Source: Flavobacterium terrigena
GTDB lineage: Bacteria; Bacteroidota; Bacteroidia; Flavobacteriales; Flavobacteriaceae
Assembly (NCBI RefSeq): GCF_900108955.1
Contig: NZ_FNYA01000006.1
Span: 124,001-188,000, forward strand
Reading direction: 5' to 3'
Length of the DNA stretch: 64,000 nt
Of the stretch, positions 63,184 to 64,000 are shown piece by piece. The translations under genes and the position numbers were made by a program. Position 1 is the stretch's first letter. Every line of letters begins with the position of its first letter. A model generated the notes under the pieces. It worked only from the letters and a program-made list of their open reading frames with translations. It had not been told where the DNA came from and made no database searches.

Positions 63184-63214
63184 AAATCCCTAATTGCTTT
63201 GTAGTTAGGGATTT
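63184..63214 (+). terminator. Terminator of the nuclease gene
   Basis: The stem AAATCCCTAA / TTAGGGATTT has an 11-base loop, followed by T-rich sequence. Confidence 0.85.
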
Positions 63215-63283
63215 TTTATTTTGGAAATAAACCCAACATAAACCTGTTTCGGGGATAATTAGACGTACATTCGTAAAAAAATA

Positions 63284-63892
63284 ATGTCCATTGAAATTAA
63301 GGTTGCCGCTGTTGAACAATTGTTTAGTCAGTTAGATGTTGAAATAAGTACATTTCAAGAAGAAACCAAGTTGCATTGTAATGCAGGTTGCGGTAAATGC
63401 TGTACGAAACTCGACATAGAAGCTTCTCCTTTAGAATTTTTACCTTGGGCTTTTCATATTTTTTTAAATGGCGATGCCGAAAAAATATTAGCCGAATTAG
63501 ACATAAAAACTTCCACTATTTGTCATATTTACAATCCATTAACCTTGTTAGATAAAGTCAATGGTAGATGCAGCGATTATCAATATCGTGGATTAATTTG
63601 TAGATTATTTGGTTATGGTGCGACAAAAGATAAATACGGACAATTGCGTTTGGCAACTTGTACGATTATTAAAAACGAGCAAGCCAAAACATTTGCAAAT
63701 TCTACAGATTTAATAAACAAAGGACTTCCCGTTCCAGTTTTTACAGATTATTATATGAATTTATCGCAAATAGATCATTATTTAGGAAATATTATTTTAC
63801 CAATAAATAAGGCTTTGAAATATGCGATTGAAGAAGTTTTACAATATTACGCATACCGACCTTTGCCAAATGGGTTTAAAAATATAGCTTAG
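63284..63892 (+). CDS. YkgJ-family cysteine-cluster protein
   Basis: The 202-aa protein has the N-terminal cysteine cluster CNAGCGKCCTKLDI (C32, C36, C39, C40), then CHIYNP, GRCSDYQYRGLICRLFGYG and TC, the YkgJ-type layout thought to bind Zn or an iron-sulfur cluster. Function is unknown. A TACATTCG -7-like element lies just upstream. Confidence 0.88.
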   Translation: MSIEIKVAAVEQLFSQLDVEISTFQEETKLHCNAGCGKCCTKLDIEASPLEFLPWAFHIFLNGDAEKILAELDIKTSTICHIYNPLTLLDKVNGRCSDYQYRGLICRLFGYGATKDKYGQLRLATCTIIKNEQAKTFANSTDLINKGLPVPVFTDYYMNLSQIDHYLGNIILPINKALKYAIEEVLQYYAYRPLPNGFKNIA

Positions 63893-63910
63893 ATTTTAAT
63901 TAACGTTTAG

Positions 63911-63989
63911 TTTGTCATTTCGAACGAAGAGAGAAATCTCATAATATTAGCTATTTTATGTAATTTCTCTCTTCGTTCGAAATGACAAA
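63911..63989. repeat. Long palindromic intergenic repeat
   Basis: Left arm 63911-63937 and right arm 63963-63989 are perfect reverse complements (27 bases each, beginning TTTGTCATTTCGAACGAAGA). An inner pair, CATAA (63940-63944) with TTATG (63956-63960), adds five more base pairs. The TCATTTCGAACGAAG core recalls a very common Bacteroidetes intergenic repeat. No gene is seen between 63893 and the window end. Confidence 0.75.
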
Positions 63990-64000
63990 ACAAATTTTTA

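Overview
The window is chromosomal DNA from a member of the Bacteroidota, most likely a Flavobacterium-like member of the Flavobacteriaceae. The base composition is strongly AT-rich. Several promoters fit the Bacteroidetes pattern (TTTG about 19-20 bases upstream of TAnnTTTG) and there is little Shine-Dalgarno signal. Two secreted proteins end in type IX secretion (T9SS type A) sorting domains. Gene content is also typical of the group: arginine decarboxylase next to a deoxyhypusine synthase homologue, DUF3822-RsmD, UbiA-Maf-KdsC, and an ECF sigma factor with a small periplasmic sensor-like protein. No transposase, phage gene, CRISPR array, rRNA or tRNA was seen.

Layout. 1-7773: a Kdp potassium uptake operon (kdpA 3' part, kdpB, kdpC), an outer-membrane beta-barrel gene, and a KdpD-type sensor split into a soluble KdpD/USP protein and a separate membrane histidine kinase. 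7988-17429: a small membrane protein, an MscS channel, a Nudix hydrolase, a DCC thiol protein, a T9SS-exported protein, proline dehydrogenase, aroB, and the polyamine pair arginine decarboxylase plus deoxyhypusine synthase homologue. 17469-22109: DinB, an M14 peptidase-Lrp operon diverging from an XRE regulator across an array of TTACA-N2-TGTAA palindromes, a lipoprotein and an acyltransferase. 22163-30270: a SpeE-like methyltransferase, a K+ channel, YitT, several unknown small proteins, kdsB, a RecD-like helicase, and DUF3822-rsmD. 30358-39639: two duplicated CAP-domain lipoproteins, then pdxH, rnz, pyrB, pyrR, UbiA/maf, kdsC and yaaA. 39690-44281: a tetR-tolC-emrA-emrB efflux operon behind a tandem operator. 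44430-50938: a complete trpEGDCFBA operon. 51088-51144: an apparent tryptophan leader peptide with three consecutive Trp codons, followed by a terminator hairpin just ahead of trpE. 51325-64000: a Smr protein, cysteine desulfurase, DUF2911, SRPBCC-photolyase, a HAD phosphatase, an ECF sigma operon, an Arg/Pro/Gly-repeat exported protein, an RNA m5C methyltransferase, a T9SS endonuclease I and a cysteine-cluster protein, ending in a long palindromic repeat.

The clearest new-looking points are regulatory. These are the trp attenuator, with a candidate antiterminator pairing between the leader stop codon region and the terminator loop; the XRE operator array, which overlaps candidate -7 boxes in both directions; and the tandem TetR operator over its own promoter. 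On the metabolic side, a deoxyhypusine synthase homologue with the catalytic lysine in place is adjacent to arginine decarboxylase, which points to homospermidine synthesis. Many intergenic regions carry hairpin terminators with a shared AATCCC/GGGATT core, and several longer palindromes look like dispersed repeat elements.
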